In this document: in pieces, positions 46,249 to 54,783 of the stretch
Position numbering within the stretch: the first letter of the stretch is position 1
Layout of the letters: each line of letters opens with the position of its first letter
NCBI RefSeq assembly: GCF_000808575.1
Contig: NZ_JWLW01000002.1
Coordinates: 1 to 64,000, forward strand
Reading direction: 5' to 3'
Source: Alteromonas marina
GTDB lineage: Bacteria; Pseudomonadota; Gammaproteobacteria; Enterobacterales; Alteromonadaceae
Length of the DNA stretch: 64,000 bases
Notes under the pieces: model-generated
Database searches by the model: none
Told to the model about the DNA's origin: nothing
What the model saw: the letters and a program-made list of their open reading frames with translations, nothing else
Position numbers and translations under genes: made by a program

Positions 46249-47351
46249 GATGCGTTATCCAAAACTGCTAGCATAGAAAGCAGCGTTAAACTTGCCGAGT
46301 AATAATCCATGTTTCGATTGATCTCAGGCCACTCTGGCCTTTGCTTTTCTTCTGATTTCATCAAGCTGTTTACGGCCACCTGCACTGAACGCATTCCCTT
46401 AGACATTTCGTACTCAGCGGTTTCCTCGTTTAACAGGTTGATGGTAGCTGGCGTAGGCGTTATCGCCCACCATGCATAGTAGGGAGAGAGTAGCTTCTCA
46501 GTTAACCTAGCGTTTTGGCGAAAACGCGGGGACCATACAAGCTGAAGCGGTATTCGGATCGCATTAAAACCAAACTCGGGCGATATCACATTATCTAAAC
46601 TTAACGCACCAATTTTACTGTTATCGGACTCAGCACTATTAGGGGTGAAACGCACCCAATCACTGGGCAATTGGTAGGTAGAAAACTGCATATTCGACAG
46701 CAAGGTCAAGCCCGACTCGAACAGGCTTTCCCAACGTGACGGTGTATCCGACAGCGAAGACAGGTCAGTTATGGCGGGAAAAACCCAATAGGACAGATTC
46801 AGCTGAAGGCTGGCATTTCCGGTTTGGTCAGATGCAAATCCGTATTCCCCTGGCAAGAGCACTACACTGTTATTATTCACCACCAGAAGTTTCTGCTCTA
46901 CAGCACGTACAATATTCCTGGCGTCCTCCTCATACTTACCAACGCCCCACTTTTCACTTGCACGCAATAATGCCCAGGCAATAAGAATCTCACCATCAGA
47001 GGCATTATTAGGGTCATCAATACAAGAGGATGAATTATCCACACAAGGTCGGTAGCGCCAGCTAAATAGCCCGTCTTCGCGCATGAGCGTACGTTGGGTC
47101 CAGTGCCATAATGCATCAAAGGTGTCTTTATCGTTGGCGGCGACGGCAAAGAGCATACCGTACCCTTGCCCTTCACTGTGAGACACATCATCATTTCCCG
47201 TGTCTACTACGCGCCCACCGTCAACAAACAATGCCTTATACGCTATGTACTGGGACTTGAATTCGCTATCTTCCTTGTTAGAGCACGACACTAGAAGGAA
47301 TAAAACACCTATCACTAGCGTCGCCCTTGTTGCGTAATGCAGATTTACCAT
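46245..47351 (-). CDS. bcsZ: Cellulose synthase-associated endoglucanase (GH8), putative lipoprotein
   Basis: BcsZ trims or proofreads nascent cellulose with a glycoside hydrolase family 8 domain. The 368-residue protein keeps SEGQGYGMLFAVAANDKDTFD (catalytic acid glutamate) and ASDGEILIAWALL near 125, where E. coli has ASDSD, so one acidic residue is Glu. The N-terminus has a lipobox (FLLVSCSN), making it a probable lipoprotein, whereas E. coli BcsZ is a soluble periplasmic protein. It overlaps bcsB by seven bases and bcsC by four. Confidence 0.9.
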   Translation of the reverse strand: MVNLHYATRATLVIGVLFLLVSCSNKEDSEFKSQYIAYKALFVDGGRVVDTGNDDVSHSEGQGYGMLFAVAANDKDTFDALWHWTQRTLMREDGLFSWRYRPCVDNSSSCIDDPNNASDGEILIAWALLRASEKWGVGKYEEDARNIVRAVEQKLLVVNNNSVVLLPGEYGFASDQTGNASLQLNLSYWVFPAITDLSSLSDTPSRWESLFESGLTLLSNMQFSTYQLPSDWVRFTPNSAESDNSKIGALSLDNVISPEFGFNAIRIPLQLVWSPRFRQNARLTEKLLSPYYAWWAITPTPATINLLNEETAEYEMSKGMRSVQVAVNSLMKSEEKQRPEWPEINRNMDYYSASLTLLSMLAVLDNAS

Positions 47352-49621
47352 GAGTCTTGTACTTGTTTATTTCTGCGTTTAAGCAACAAATAGATAAGCA
47401 GGCTGACAACAAATACCACAAATACAAAGCCGATTAACCAATACCACGGGTTGTTAGACAGCCATAGTCGTAAATGCAGCCAGCTGTCGTCGGCTTCACC
47501 CACTTCATATTTATCGCTTACCTGCATGATGAGTGATGGCGAAAGACCATCTTTCCATGCGAAGAAATCTCCTGCCATCTGCCCCCACATCGACAAACTA
47601 ACCAGGTCCTCGACTCTAGCTTGAAGAAGTTCTGGCGTCTGTGCTGCAATAATGAACAAGGTATCGGTTTGTGACGAAACTGGGTTTACCTGTGCAGTAA
47701 GCACAGCTTGCTCGCCTAAGTCGCTTTCTTGAACGGTATGGCCGTCTACACGCATTTCTTTGAAAGACTGATCGTCAGTCAGGTTTCTTACGCGATTGTA
47801 AAGATTGTTCTGTAACCGATAAGACCAGCGTTTCGTGGCCTCAATGGCCGTACTGAATTCAGCCTGCTCAATATTCGTTAAGCTTTCAGGGGTGCCTAGA
47901 ACAAACACAGAACCTTCGGTTGTAATGTCGTTTCCAGTTGCTATTTTCACATTTAGTAAAGGCACTTGAGCTACTTGCGCTAATTTTGCTGAAAGAGTCA
48001 ACGCTGTATCTAAGTAGTCATCTGAAGGAATCGCAATGGTTGACGTTGGGGCTGACTTAAAGCGCACAAACGGGTAAGCCGTTTCTGAAAGCAAAACAAG
48101 GCTGGGCTGAACTGCCACGTTTCCTGCATCAGGGAGCTTTATAGCCGAAGAATCATCAAGTTGGAATACGAGGTGGGAACCAGGTATATCATCACACGGC
48201 ACGCCTGCCAATGGCGCTCTCATGGTTACCGCAAAGTCTAAATTATTCGTCCCGCCTTTGAAGAACCGTGCAGGTATTCTTAGCTGATAGTCTCGGTAGG
48301 ATTGTCCGTTAATATTATTAAGAGACAAACCGTGTACAAGTTCGTCATTCACGCTTACATTCATAACCGACCCTGGCCCAAAACCTGCGCCATATCCAAA
48401 GTCTAAGAGCAAGCTCACGCTCGCGTTCTCAGGTACATAAAAATCTGCAGGCAATCTGAATGACACCCGTTTGGTGAAGTTCCCCTCATCCCTAAATTGA
48501 GTGGTCGCCACACCAAAGTCTTGGAATGTGTAGTGATTGTCAGGGTTTAGAATGCGATGACGCTGCAGCGTTTCCGCCTGCATTTGTGACTGTGAAAGTA
48601 CGGTGACTTGTGAAATAGGGTTAATCGCATCGTCCATTACCGCCAAGGCTTTCGCTGCTTCAAGTACTTCATCTTGCGTAGTACCGCTGACAATAAGGCG
48701 GTAGCTAGCCGGTACAATAACCTTGCTGTCCTTAACGAACGCTGGGGTGCGCTGTGCTTTTAGAAACGCGCCATCAATGTCGTTAATCACTTCGTCAGAT
48801 AGCACAGGTGATAACGCGTCGACTGTACCAACTAGAATATGAACAGGCTGCTTTTGCTTGGCTTTCAAATACCACGCAGCACGCTCGTAGCGAGCAACAT
48901 TTTGGTCGTTCCAAAAACTATTTTCTGTGTCTTCTAGCTGGGGCAAAACGTAACCATCATCAAAGCTGTCATGCTCGATAATAAGCGGCTGATATTGATT
49001 CCTAAGAGACAGGGCTTGCGCAACAATGGGAAGTGTCTGATATTTAATTTGCTCATCAGCTTCTCGCGCCGTGTAAAGCTGAACGTTTCGCTGTCCGCCA
49101 ATTCCTGGATTAAAGAATCCGCTCAGCTCATCTAATGTGAAGCGCTTTTCATTCACCGACGTCGCAATTTTTAGCGTTGAATTGTATGCATTAATTTCGC
49201 TCCACAACTCAGGTGCACTGCCGTCAACACATTGCTCGGCGTAGTGCTGACTTACCGCTAGTGTCAGAGAGTTAAACCCGGCTCGCCATAATGAAGTAGG
49301 GATCGCAATTTCAGATACGAGAGAAGGTCTGTCTGGGTCGAACGCAATCTGTCCAATGGTCGCATTATTAAATCTCACATACAGCTTAGAACGCTTTTTG
49401 ATTAACGCCTGCGAGCTAACCACTTCTAATGTTAATAACGCGCTATCTACATCAGTGACTGAGCTCAGGGGGATTGATATATCAATAGAGGCGGATTTTC
49501 CCAACAACCGCACGGTACTTTCACCGCCAAAGAAGTCAGTTAATCGGTACGTGTCGGTTTGCGCCGCCAGGGTAAAAGGCATGCACAAGCACACGATAAA
49601 CAAAAGGTATTTTTTTATCAT
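47345..49621 (-). CDS. bcsB: Cellulose synthase regulatory subunit BcsB
   Basis: BcsB is the periplasmic partner of BcsA, anchored by a C-terminal helix, that guides the glucan through the envelope. The 758-residue protein has a signal peptide (1-19), two carbohydrate-binding/flavodoxin-like repeats, and a C-terminal membrane segment (WYWLIGFVFVVFVVSLLIYL, near 730-750) with a basic tail. It overlaps bcsA by four bases. Confidence 0.93.
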   Translation of the reverse strand: MIKKYLLFIVCLCMPFTLAAQTDTYRLTDFFGGESTVRLLGKSASIDISIPLSSVTDVDSALLTLEVVSSQALIKKRSKLYVRFNNATIGQIAFDPDRPSLVSEIAIPTSLWRAGFNSLTLAVSQHYAEQCVDGSAPELWSEINAYNSTLKIATSVNEKRFTLDELSGFFNPGIGGQRNVQLYTAREADEQIKYQTLPIVAQALSLRNQYQPLIIEHDSFDDGYVLPQLEDTENSFWNDQNVARYERAAWYLKAKQKQPVHILVGTVDALSPVLSDEVINDIDGAFLKAQRTPAFVKDSKVIVPASYRLIVSGTTQDEVLEAAKALAVMDDAINPISQVTVLSQSQMQAETLQRHRILNPDNHYTFQDFGVATTQFRDEGNFTKRVSFRLPADFYVPENASVSLLLDFGYGAGFGPGSVMNVSVNDELVHGLSLNNINGQSYRDYQLRIPARFFKGGTNNLDFAVTMRAPLAGVPCDDIPGSHLVFQLDDSSAIKLPDAGNVAVQPSLVLLSETAYPFVRFKSAPTSTIAIPSDDYLDTALTLSAKLAQVAQVPLLNVKIATGNDITTEGSVFVLGTPESLTNIEQAEFSTAIEATKRWSYRLQNNLYNRVRNLTDDQSFKEMRVDGHTVQESDLGEQAVLTAQVNPVSSQTDTLFIIAAQTPELLQARVEDLVSLSMWGQMAGDFFAWKDGLSPSLIMQVSDKYEVGEADDSWLHLRLWLSNNPWYWLIGFVFVVFVVSLLIYLLLKRRNKQVQDSW

Positions 49622-51843
49622 TGTTTTTCCTTTGGCAGTTTAACAAGCAAGCCTAATTTCATAGCGAATTTCCCAATCAATACAAGCAAATGCAATAAAA
49701 CAGGCTTTAACCCAACTTTCAATACATGTTTTGCGCCGAACCAGTAAGAAATAGCTCTAGTTCTTCTTCGTTGAAACGACATCCAGCGCAGACTATCGCA
49801 CAGTGAATAAGCGACGACTTCGTTTTCCTGTTCTTCGGTTTGAGGCATAAAGCGTACACGGAGCATTTTTGACTTACTATCGTAATGCAGCACATTTATA
49901 GGAATATGTACGTTTCTACTTAGTGCGTGGCTCCATGAGGTTAATATCGCCCCCTCGGGCACGTAAGCGCCTTCTCCCTTTAATCGAAGCCGAGCCCCGC
50001 CAAGCGACATGTCTACTAAATCACCCACCCATCCTTGACCGTTCTCACTCTTGATAACCACACTATTGGTAGCGGGCAAGCGTGCCTGGCTACGAACTTG
50101 CTTTCTTTCTAATAATACACTGAGTACAGACAGCAGTAATATTAAATTGAACACGTTCCAAAGCATTACCACTACAGTTAATTCTCGGGTGATCGGCTCA
50201 GTGATAAATTTATAAACACCAGAGCCTAGTGCGAAAGTGATGACCAGAATAAGCCAATAAAAGACGGTTGAAAGTGGCGACACAAATGTCTTTTCCAGAC
50301 TTTCTCCTTTGGGCGTTACAACGAAAGAAGGAGCACGAGGTTTTAGGAAGACTTTTACCAAGGCATTCAACGTAAAAGCACATTGTAATATTTCATATAA
50401 TTCTGAGACCAACGGCCACCGCGTTCGACCAAAAAGCATGGTTGATATCATGTAGGTAGCGATAACGTGAGGTATAGTGAAGGCAAAAATTTCAAGTAAT
50501 GACGCGTGATACACCTGAAGCCCAAAAACCAAGTATGCCAGCGGCATTAGCAAGAAAATAATACGGGCGAAAGGAAACAGCCAAAACATGATTGAACTCA
50601 TGTAACCCACCCGCTGGTACCATTTCAGGCCTTCCGCTTTGAATGGTTTTTTTAGTAATAAAATTTGCGTCATTCCCTGCGCCCAACGCATACGTTGCTG
50701 AATGAATGCATCAAATGTTTCAGGGGCGAGTCCGCTTACCATTGGCCGATCAACATATACTGATTCATAGCCCATTTTATGCAAATCAAGCGCAGTTTCC
50801 GCATCCTCTGTAATAGAATCGCCCGAGATCCCACCCACCAAGTCAAGATGCTTCCTTCGCATTAAAGCAGCTGAACCGCAAAAGAATGAGCTCCCCCAAT
50901 AATCTAGCCCCTTTTGGATGGTGCCATAGAACATGTCATTTTCAGACGGCATACGGGTAAATGCCGAGAAATAGTTTCGCTCTACAGGATCGGGATTAGC
51001 CATAAAATGAGGGGTTTGGACCAAGAACACTTTTTCATTTCTAAGCATCCAAGGAACAGTTCTATCTAGAAAATCTGAAGTGGGCACATGATCTGCGTCA
51101 AGAATTACAATTAAATCACCCGTAGTGTTTTGTATTGCGCTATTAACATTACCCGCCTTGGCGAATTCATTTTTTTCACGCGTGTGATACGTAACACCAA
51201 GGCGCGAACAAAGCGCTTGGAGGTCCTGTCTTCGCTGCTTTGCTGAGGCCGCTGAAACCGGATTATCTGCATTGATTTTTTGATCTGTTCCGCCGTCGTC
51301 AAGCAAATGGATGTAAAGCTTATCCTTTGGATAATCCAGCATTTGTGCGGCACGAATTGTGACCTCTAGTATCTCTTCATCTTCGTTATAACTTGGGATC
51401 ATTACGTCAACGCTCGGCAACGTAGATTTGTCTACGCCTTCCAATGTCAGAAGAGGACGACTTAAAGGAAAAGCATTCACGATTGCGCCCAATACGGAAG
51501 TTATCCCAGCGTAAATTTCTGCGCCAAACAATAGCCAAACTGCAATCATTGAAAGCACATCAGAATACGTGAGCGTGTAAATACCACGCCATAATAAATA
51601 CCTCACGCTAAGTGCTATAGCGAGAACGAGCGCAAGTACTCTGAATAAGTTCTGGTATTTTTGAGAATGCCTCGCTTCTTTACTGCAAAGCGATATGAAA
51701 ATGAGAATAGTAATGGAAGCTAGGAGTTGCCCGAGTGCATCCATCGGAGCCAAAAGTAGCGCCCCAAGAAAGAGCGACGCTACTAGTAGAACAGCAGTAA
51801 GGTGTGACGTGTAGTGATGTTTATGTGTTTGCGAATGATCCAA
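49618..51843 (-). CDS. bcsA: Cellulose synthase catalytic subunit BcsA with PilZ domain
   Basis: BcsA polymerises UDP-glucose into beta-1,4-glucan at the inner membrane, activated by cyclic di-GMP. The 741-residue protein has several membrane segments and a family 2 glycosyltransferase domain with DVMIPSYNEDEEILE, LDDGGTDQK, ILDADHVP, TEDAETA and QQRMRW (the DDG, DxD, TED and QxxRW motifs). The C-terminal PilZ domain (about 580-690) has RKQVR and DMSLGGARL, the c-di-GMP-binding pattern. It starts within the preceding gene. Confidence 0.96.
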   Translation of the reverse strand: MDHSQTHKHHYTSHLTAVLLVASLFLGALLLAPMDALGQLLASITILIFISLCSKEARHSQKYQNLFRVLALVLAIALSVRYLLWRGIYTLTYSDVLSMIAVWLLFGAEIYAGITSVLGAIVNAFPLSRPLLTLEGVDKSTLPSVDVMIPSYNEDEEILEVTIRAAQMLDYPKDKLYIHLLDDGGTDQKINADNPVSAASAKQRRQDLQALCSRLGVTYHTREKNEFAKAGNVNSAIQNTTGDLIVILDADHVPTSDFLDRTVPWMLRNEKVFLVQTPHFMANPDPVERNYFSAFTRMPSENDMFYGTIQKGLDYWGSSFFCGSAALMRRKHLDLVGGISGDSITEDAETALDLHKMGYESVYVDRPMVSGLAPETFDAFIQQRMRWAQGMTQILLLKKPFKAEGLKWYQRVGYMSSIMFWLFPFARIIFLLMPLAYLVFGLQVYHASLLEIFAFTIPHVIATYMISTMLFGRTRWPLVSELYEILQCAFTLNALVKVFLKPRAPSFVVTPKGESLEKTFVSPLSTVFYWLILVITFALGSGVYKFITEPITRELTVVVMLWNVFNLILLLSVLSVLLERKQVRSQARLPATNSVVIKSENGQGWVGDLVDMSLGGARLRLKGEGAYVPEGAILTSWSHALSRNVHIPINVLHYDSKSKMLRVRFMPQTEEQENEVVAYSLCDSLRWMSFQRRRTRAISYWFGAKHVLKVGLKPVLLHLLVLIGKFAMKLGLLVKLPKEKQ

Positions 51844-52393
51844 CGTTGCGATCCAGTATGTGTATGTGCGTTACACTTGCATAGTTCGCCCTGTTGATTA
51901 AGGTCATCTTTCCGTCTGCGATCTCTACCTCATGATTGCTCTTGTAAAACAAACTAGAGATATGATCTCTGCGCTTTCTGTCGCTCTTAGATACTAAGAA
52001 CCACGCTGGGTACGTCGCAATTCCGAAAGCGGCGACCGCACTTAGAACATAGAAAACGACTGGCGACATAGACGGTGCTAAATACAGGGAAAATAAAAAC
52101 ATAGCCATGCTCAATACCGTAAATATACCAGTAATTTTACGTAAACGTATAACTTTAATAAGTTTATTCTCTGCATCAAGTAGCAGGTTGAGACGTTTCT
52201 TCCACAGTTTTTCAGTTTCTAGACTTGTTCGAGTCTCAACTAGACGAGGTTGCTCGCTTGCCGAGACAGCATTGCGAAAATGCCTTGCGCGCTCAAATAC
52301 GTTAACCGCAGTGCCTTTGTCTATCGCACTTTGAAACGATTGCTCAAGCAAGTCAGACTGATTAGATTGTTGTGTATTTTCCACTAATTTCAC
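51821..52393 (-). CDS. Unknown first gene of the bcs operon, two membrane segments
   Basis: The 190-residue protein starts at a GTG (52393) preceded by AGGGGAG; an ATG at 52411 is the alternative. It has a polar N-terminal 85 residues followed by two hydrophobic segments (near 88-110 and 113-132) and a charged tail with RDHISSLFYK. It is not BcsQ, BcsR, BcsE, BcsF or BcsG by visible motifs. It overlaps bcsA by 23 bases and so is translated with it. I do not recognise a family. A cellulose synthase accessory role is inferred from position only. Confidence 0.7.
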   Translation of the reverse strand: MKLVENTQQSNQSDLLEQSFQSAIDKGTAVNVFERARHFRNAVSASEQPRLVETRTSLETEKLWKKRLNLLLDAENKLIKVIRLRKITGIFTVLSMAMFLFSLYLAPSMSPVVFYVLSAVAAFGIATYPAWFLVSKSDRKRRDHISSLFYKSNHEVEIADGKMTLINRANYASVTHIHILDRNVGSFANT

Positions 52394-52696
52394 TGCGCAT
52401 ACTCCCCTCATTACTACACGTCGAGTTTACTTCCACATATTCAGAGGAAAAATTGCTGAAACCATACTTACTGATAGGAAATGATACGCTTATATTAGGA
52501 ATATGATATTGAACTTTAGCCCATTGAACTTTGGTATCCCCCTTTAAAAACGCGGCATAGAGAAACAAAACAGAAAATTAACTGACCATTTGGTTAAGTA
52601 ATTTCAAGTATTCTAAACGCAAAAACACGTTCTTTTTTGAGCAAAAAGAGAGGAGAGTTAGACTAATTGATAAGATAAGGGTATTGAACGGTATAT
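52394..52696. promoter_or_regulatory. Upstream region of the bcs operon with direct repeat
   Basis: This 300-base gap holds the bcs promoter region. It contains two exact copies of ATTGAACTTT at 52508-52517 and 52523-52532, 15 bases apart, a candidate tandem regulator site. No consensus promoter was confirmed, and the gap also carries the end region of the YgjV gene. No other gene is supported. Confidence 0.45.
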
Positions 52697-53185
52697 TTAT
52701 GGCTTGCGAAGCTTACTAATAATGCTGATCAAGTTGCTTACGTTGAATACTGTGCCAAAAATACTGCCTACAGATATGGCGTACAGCAGCCCCAAAGTTT
52801 CAGCTAGAAGAAAGACTTTTCTAATAGTATGTGTGTTGCGAATAACCAGTGATCCCACTGTAAAAAAAAGTGACGACGCATAGGCAATGAAAATGATCCA
52901 GCTGTGATCTAGTACAAACCATTCATAAGCCAGAAAGCCTAAATTCACCGTAACAAAGAAAAATAAAATAGCGTTGCTTCTGTGTTTGATAGCAATGAAG
53001 TTACGAACGCTGGCAAGTAGAGTACCGATGCCTGCGGCCATAGCGTCTAGCATAAAAAAGTGCACGCTAAGTGCGCTTAAGGCAAAGGCAGAAATAAGCA
53101 AATATCTGTCTACATTGGTTTGGCGATACCCAATAAAATTCAATACAACGGCTATCGCGCCAAAGCCTTCTGCGATTATGTTCAT
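52697..53185 (-). CDS. ygjV: YgjV family inner-membrane protein
   Basis: The 162-residue polytopic protein has six hydrophobic segments and matches the YgjV family (PF10688): GFGAIAVVLNFIGYRQTN at the start, and IASVRNFIAIKHR-like and GSIFGTVFNVSNLISI segments. Function is unknown. It lies 14 bases after the TrmN6 gene, so both are probably one transcript. Confidence 0.82.
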   Translation of the reverse strand: MNIIAEGFGAIAVVLNFIGYRQTNVDRYLLISAFALSALSVHFFMLDAMAAGIGTLLASVRNFIAIKHRSNAILFFFVTVNLGFLAYEWFVLDHSWIIFIAYASSLFFTVGSLVIRNTHTIRKVFLLAETLGLLYAISVGSIFGTVFNVSNLISIISKLRKP

Positions 53186-53199
53186 TTATATAAGCTCAT

Positions 53200-54006
53200 T
53201 CAAAATTTAAGGTAAAAGGGCTGACAAAGGGCTTTGTATTCAATTGTGTAATTGCCCTGCGCGTCTCTAATCGTTAATGTCGTCTTACTCGCCTCTTCAG
53301 TAATTACCCCGACATTTTCAATTGGCGAAAGTGTGGAAGTTAACGCTAGTTTTCTAAAGTGGAATGCACAAAGGTAAGGAGCGCTTTTAGATTCATGCTT
53401 GACGTAAAGCTGCTTTTCCAACACCAAGCCATAGGAAGCGGCGATCTGAATTATCCTTGCTTCTAGCGAAAAAGGATAAACGCAATACAAATGCCCGTTT
53501 AATTCAAGCATTTCTTGGCTGACCTCAAAAAACTCTTCTGCACTAAGCGCCAAAGTCTGTCTTGCCAAATTTCGAGATTGGCTCTGCTGGTTGTAAGCAT
53601 TTGAACGTTTGGCGGGCGAATCGAAGTAAGGCGGATTTGAAATGACGACATCGTACAGATAGGGCGATGTAAAACTATTTACATCACAACAGCGGGCAAA
53701 TAATTGGTTAGCCCACTTTGAATTTTTAAAATTCAACGCGGCCTGCGCCGTTGCATCTTCATCAATTTCTATCGCATCTATTCGAACGGCTCTCTGATTG
53801 TCAACACGCTGTTCATCGGCACTACTATGAAAACTATGCTCCGACTTTTGCGCCATCATCAGCGCAAGAATGCCACTACCCGTTCCAATATCTAGAATAT
53901 GCGTCGCCGGACCTGGCTCAGCCCAACTTCCTAAAATCAGGCTGTCGGTGTTCACTTTCATGGCGCACTTGTCTTGCGCTACTGTGAATTGTTTACAGCG
54001 GAACAT
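53200..54006 (-). CDS. trmN6: tRNA1(Val) adenine-37 N6-methyltransferase
   Basis: This SAM-dependent enzyme (E. coli YfiC) methylates adenine 37 of tRNA1Val. The 268-residue chain opens with FRCKQFTVAQDKCAMKVNTDSL. It has the SAM motif LDIGTGSGILALMMAQ (near 40-55), the acidic motif AIEIDEDA near 78, and the N6-adenine signature NPPYF near 125. The long basic insertion near 56-72 is unusual for the family. No strong ribosome-binding site is seen. Confidence 0.9.
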   Translation of the reverse strand: MFRCKQFTVAQDKCAMKVNTDSLILGSWAEPGPATHILDIGTGSGILALMMAQKSEHSFHSSADEQRVDNQRAVRIDAIEIDEDATAQAALNFKNSKWANQLFARCCDVNSFTSPYLYDVVISNPPYFDSPAKRSNAYNQQSQSRNLARQTLALSAEEFFEVSQEMLELNGHLYCVYPFSLEARIIQIAASYGLVLEKQLYVKHESKSAPYLCAFHFRKLALTSTLSPIENVGVITEEASKTTLTIRDAQGNYTIEYKALCQPFYLKF

Positions 54007-54101
54007 AAGAAAGTCGTATTACCTAATGCGTTAGAAGGCGCGCATTTTATACCAAGTCGGGTTGTGCTTCACGTTAACGTTGTGACATTTACTACGAGCG
54101 C

Positions 54102-54725
54102 TTATTTCCAGCGCTGCAGCGACATCATGTTTCTAGCCACGTCAACGGCATGAACGGGGCGGTATTTCTTTAGCGGCCCTTTCATAATACTTTGCCAAAT
54201 AGGCGCGGTTTTCTGCGCTATATCTTCCAACGTTCGAGATTCATCGCGCTCGCCCAACAGTAATGAAGGACGCACTGCAGAGGCATGGGGTAATTGCGGC
54301 ATTCGCATGATCGCGTTTTCTAGCTCACCTTTTACGCGCAAATAAAAGTTACTGCTTTTAGCATCAGCGCCAACCGAAGATATCCATACAAAGCTGTCTG
54401 CGCGCTGTGCACGGGTAAGCTGTGCGGCAACATGAACATATTCAAAATCAACGCGGCGAAACGCTTGTTTCGATCCCGCCTTTTTAAGTGTGGTGCCCAG
54501 ACAACAGTACACATGATTTACGCTAAAGTAGCCTTGATAGTCCTGTAGATTGTCGAAGTCGATAACTACAGGTTTTAGGCGATTGTGAGGGTCGTTAAAC
54601 ATACTGGAGGAGAGCGGTTTTCTGACTAAGCAGGTTACCTCATTGTACCGTCTATCCTGTAACAGCATATTTACAAGCGTTCGTCCCACTAAACCTGTCG
54701 CTCCTAGCACCATTGCGGATTTCAT
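54102..54725 (-). CDS. Atypical SDR, TIP30-like NAD(P)-binding protein
   Basis: The 207-residue Rossmann protein has GATGLVGRTL (residues 8-17) and VRPSLLLGERDESR near 150. It resembles the HTATIP2/YwnB-type NAD(P)H-binding family, whose bacterial members have unclear substrates. The preferred ATG at 54725 follows AAGGTG at six bases; a GTG at 54734 is the alternative. It is divergent from the DPP IV gene and monocistronic. Confidence 0.8.
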   Translation of the reverse strand: MKSAMVLGATGLVGRTLVNMLLQDRRYNEVTCLVRKPLSSSMFNDPHNRLKPVVIDFDNLQDYQGYFSVNHVYCCLGTTLKKAGSKQAFRRVDFEYVHVAAQLTRAQRADSFVWISSVGADAKSSNFYLRVKGELENAIMRMPQLPHASAVRPSLLLGERDESRTLEDIAQKTAPIWQSIMKGPLKKYRPVHAVDVARNMMSLQRWK

Positions 54726-54783
54726 ATGTCGCACCTTGTATCATAAATTGATATAACTACAATCAAACCTTCGACAGTCAAAT

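Noticed and set aside
52362..52568. A 68-codon minus-strand frame upstream of the bcs operon
   Set aside because: It overlaps the start of the first bcs gene in another frame, has no ribosome-binding site, and its composition is not protein-like.
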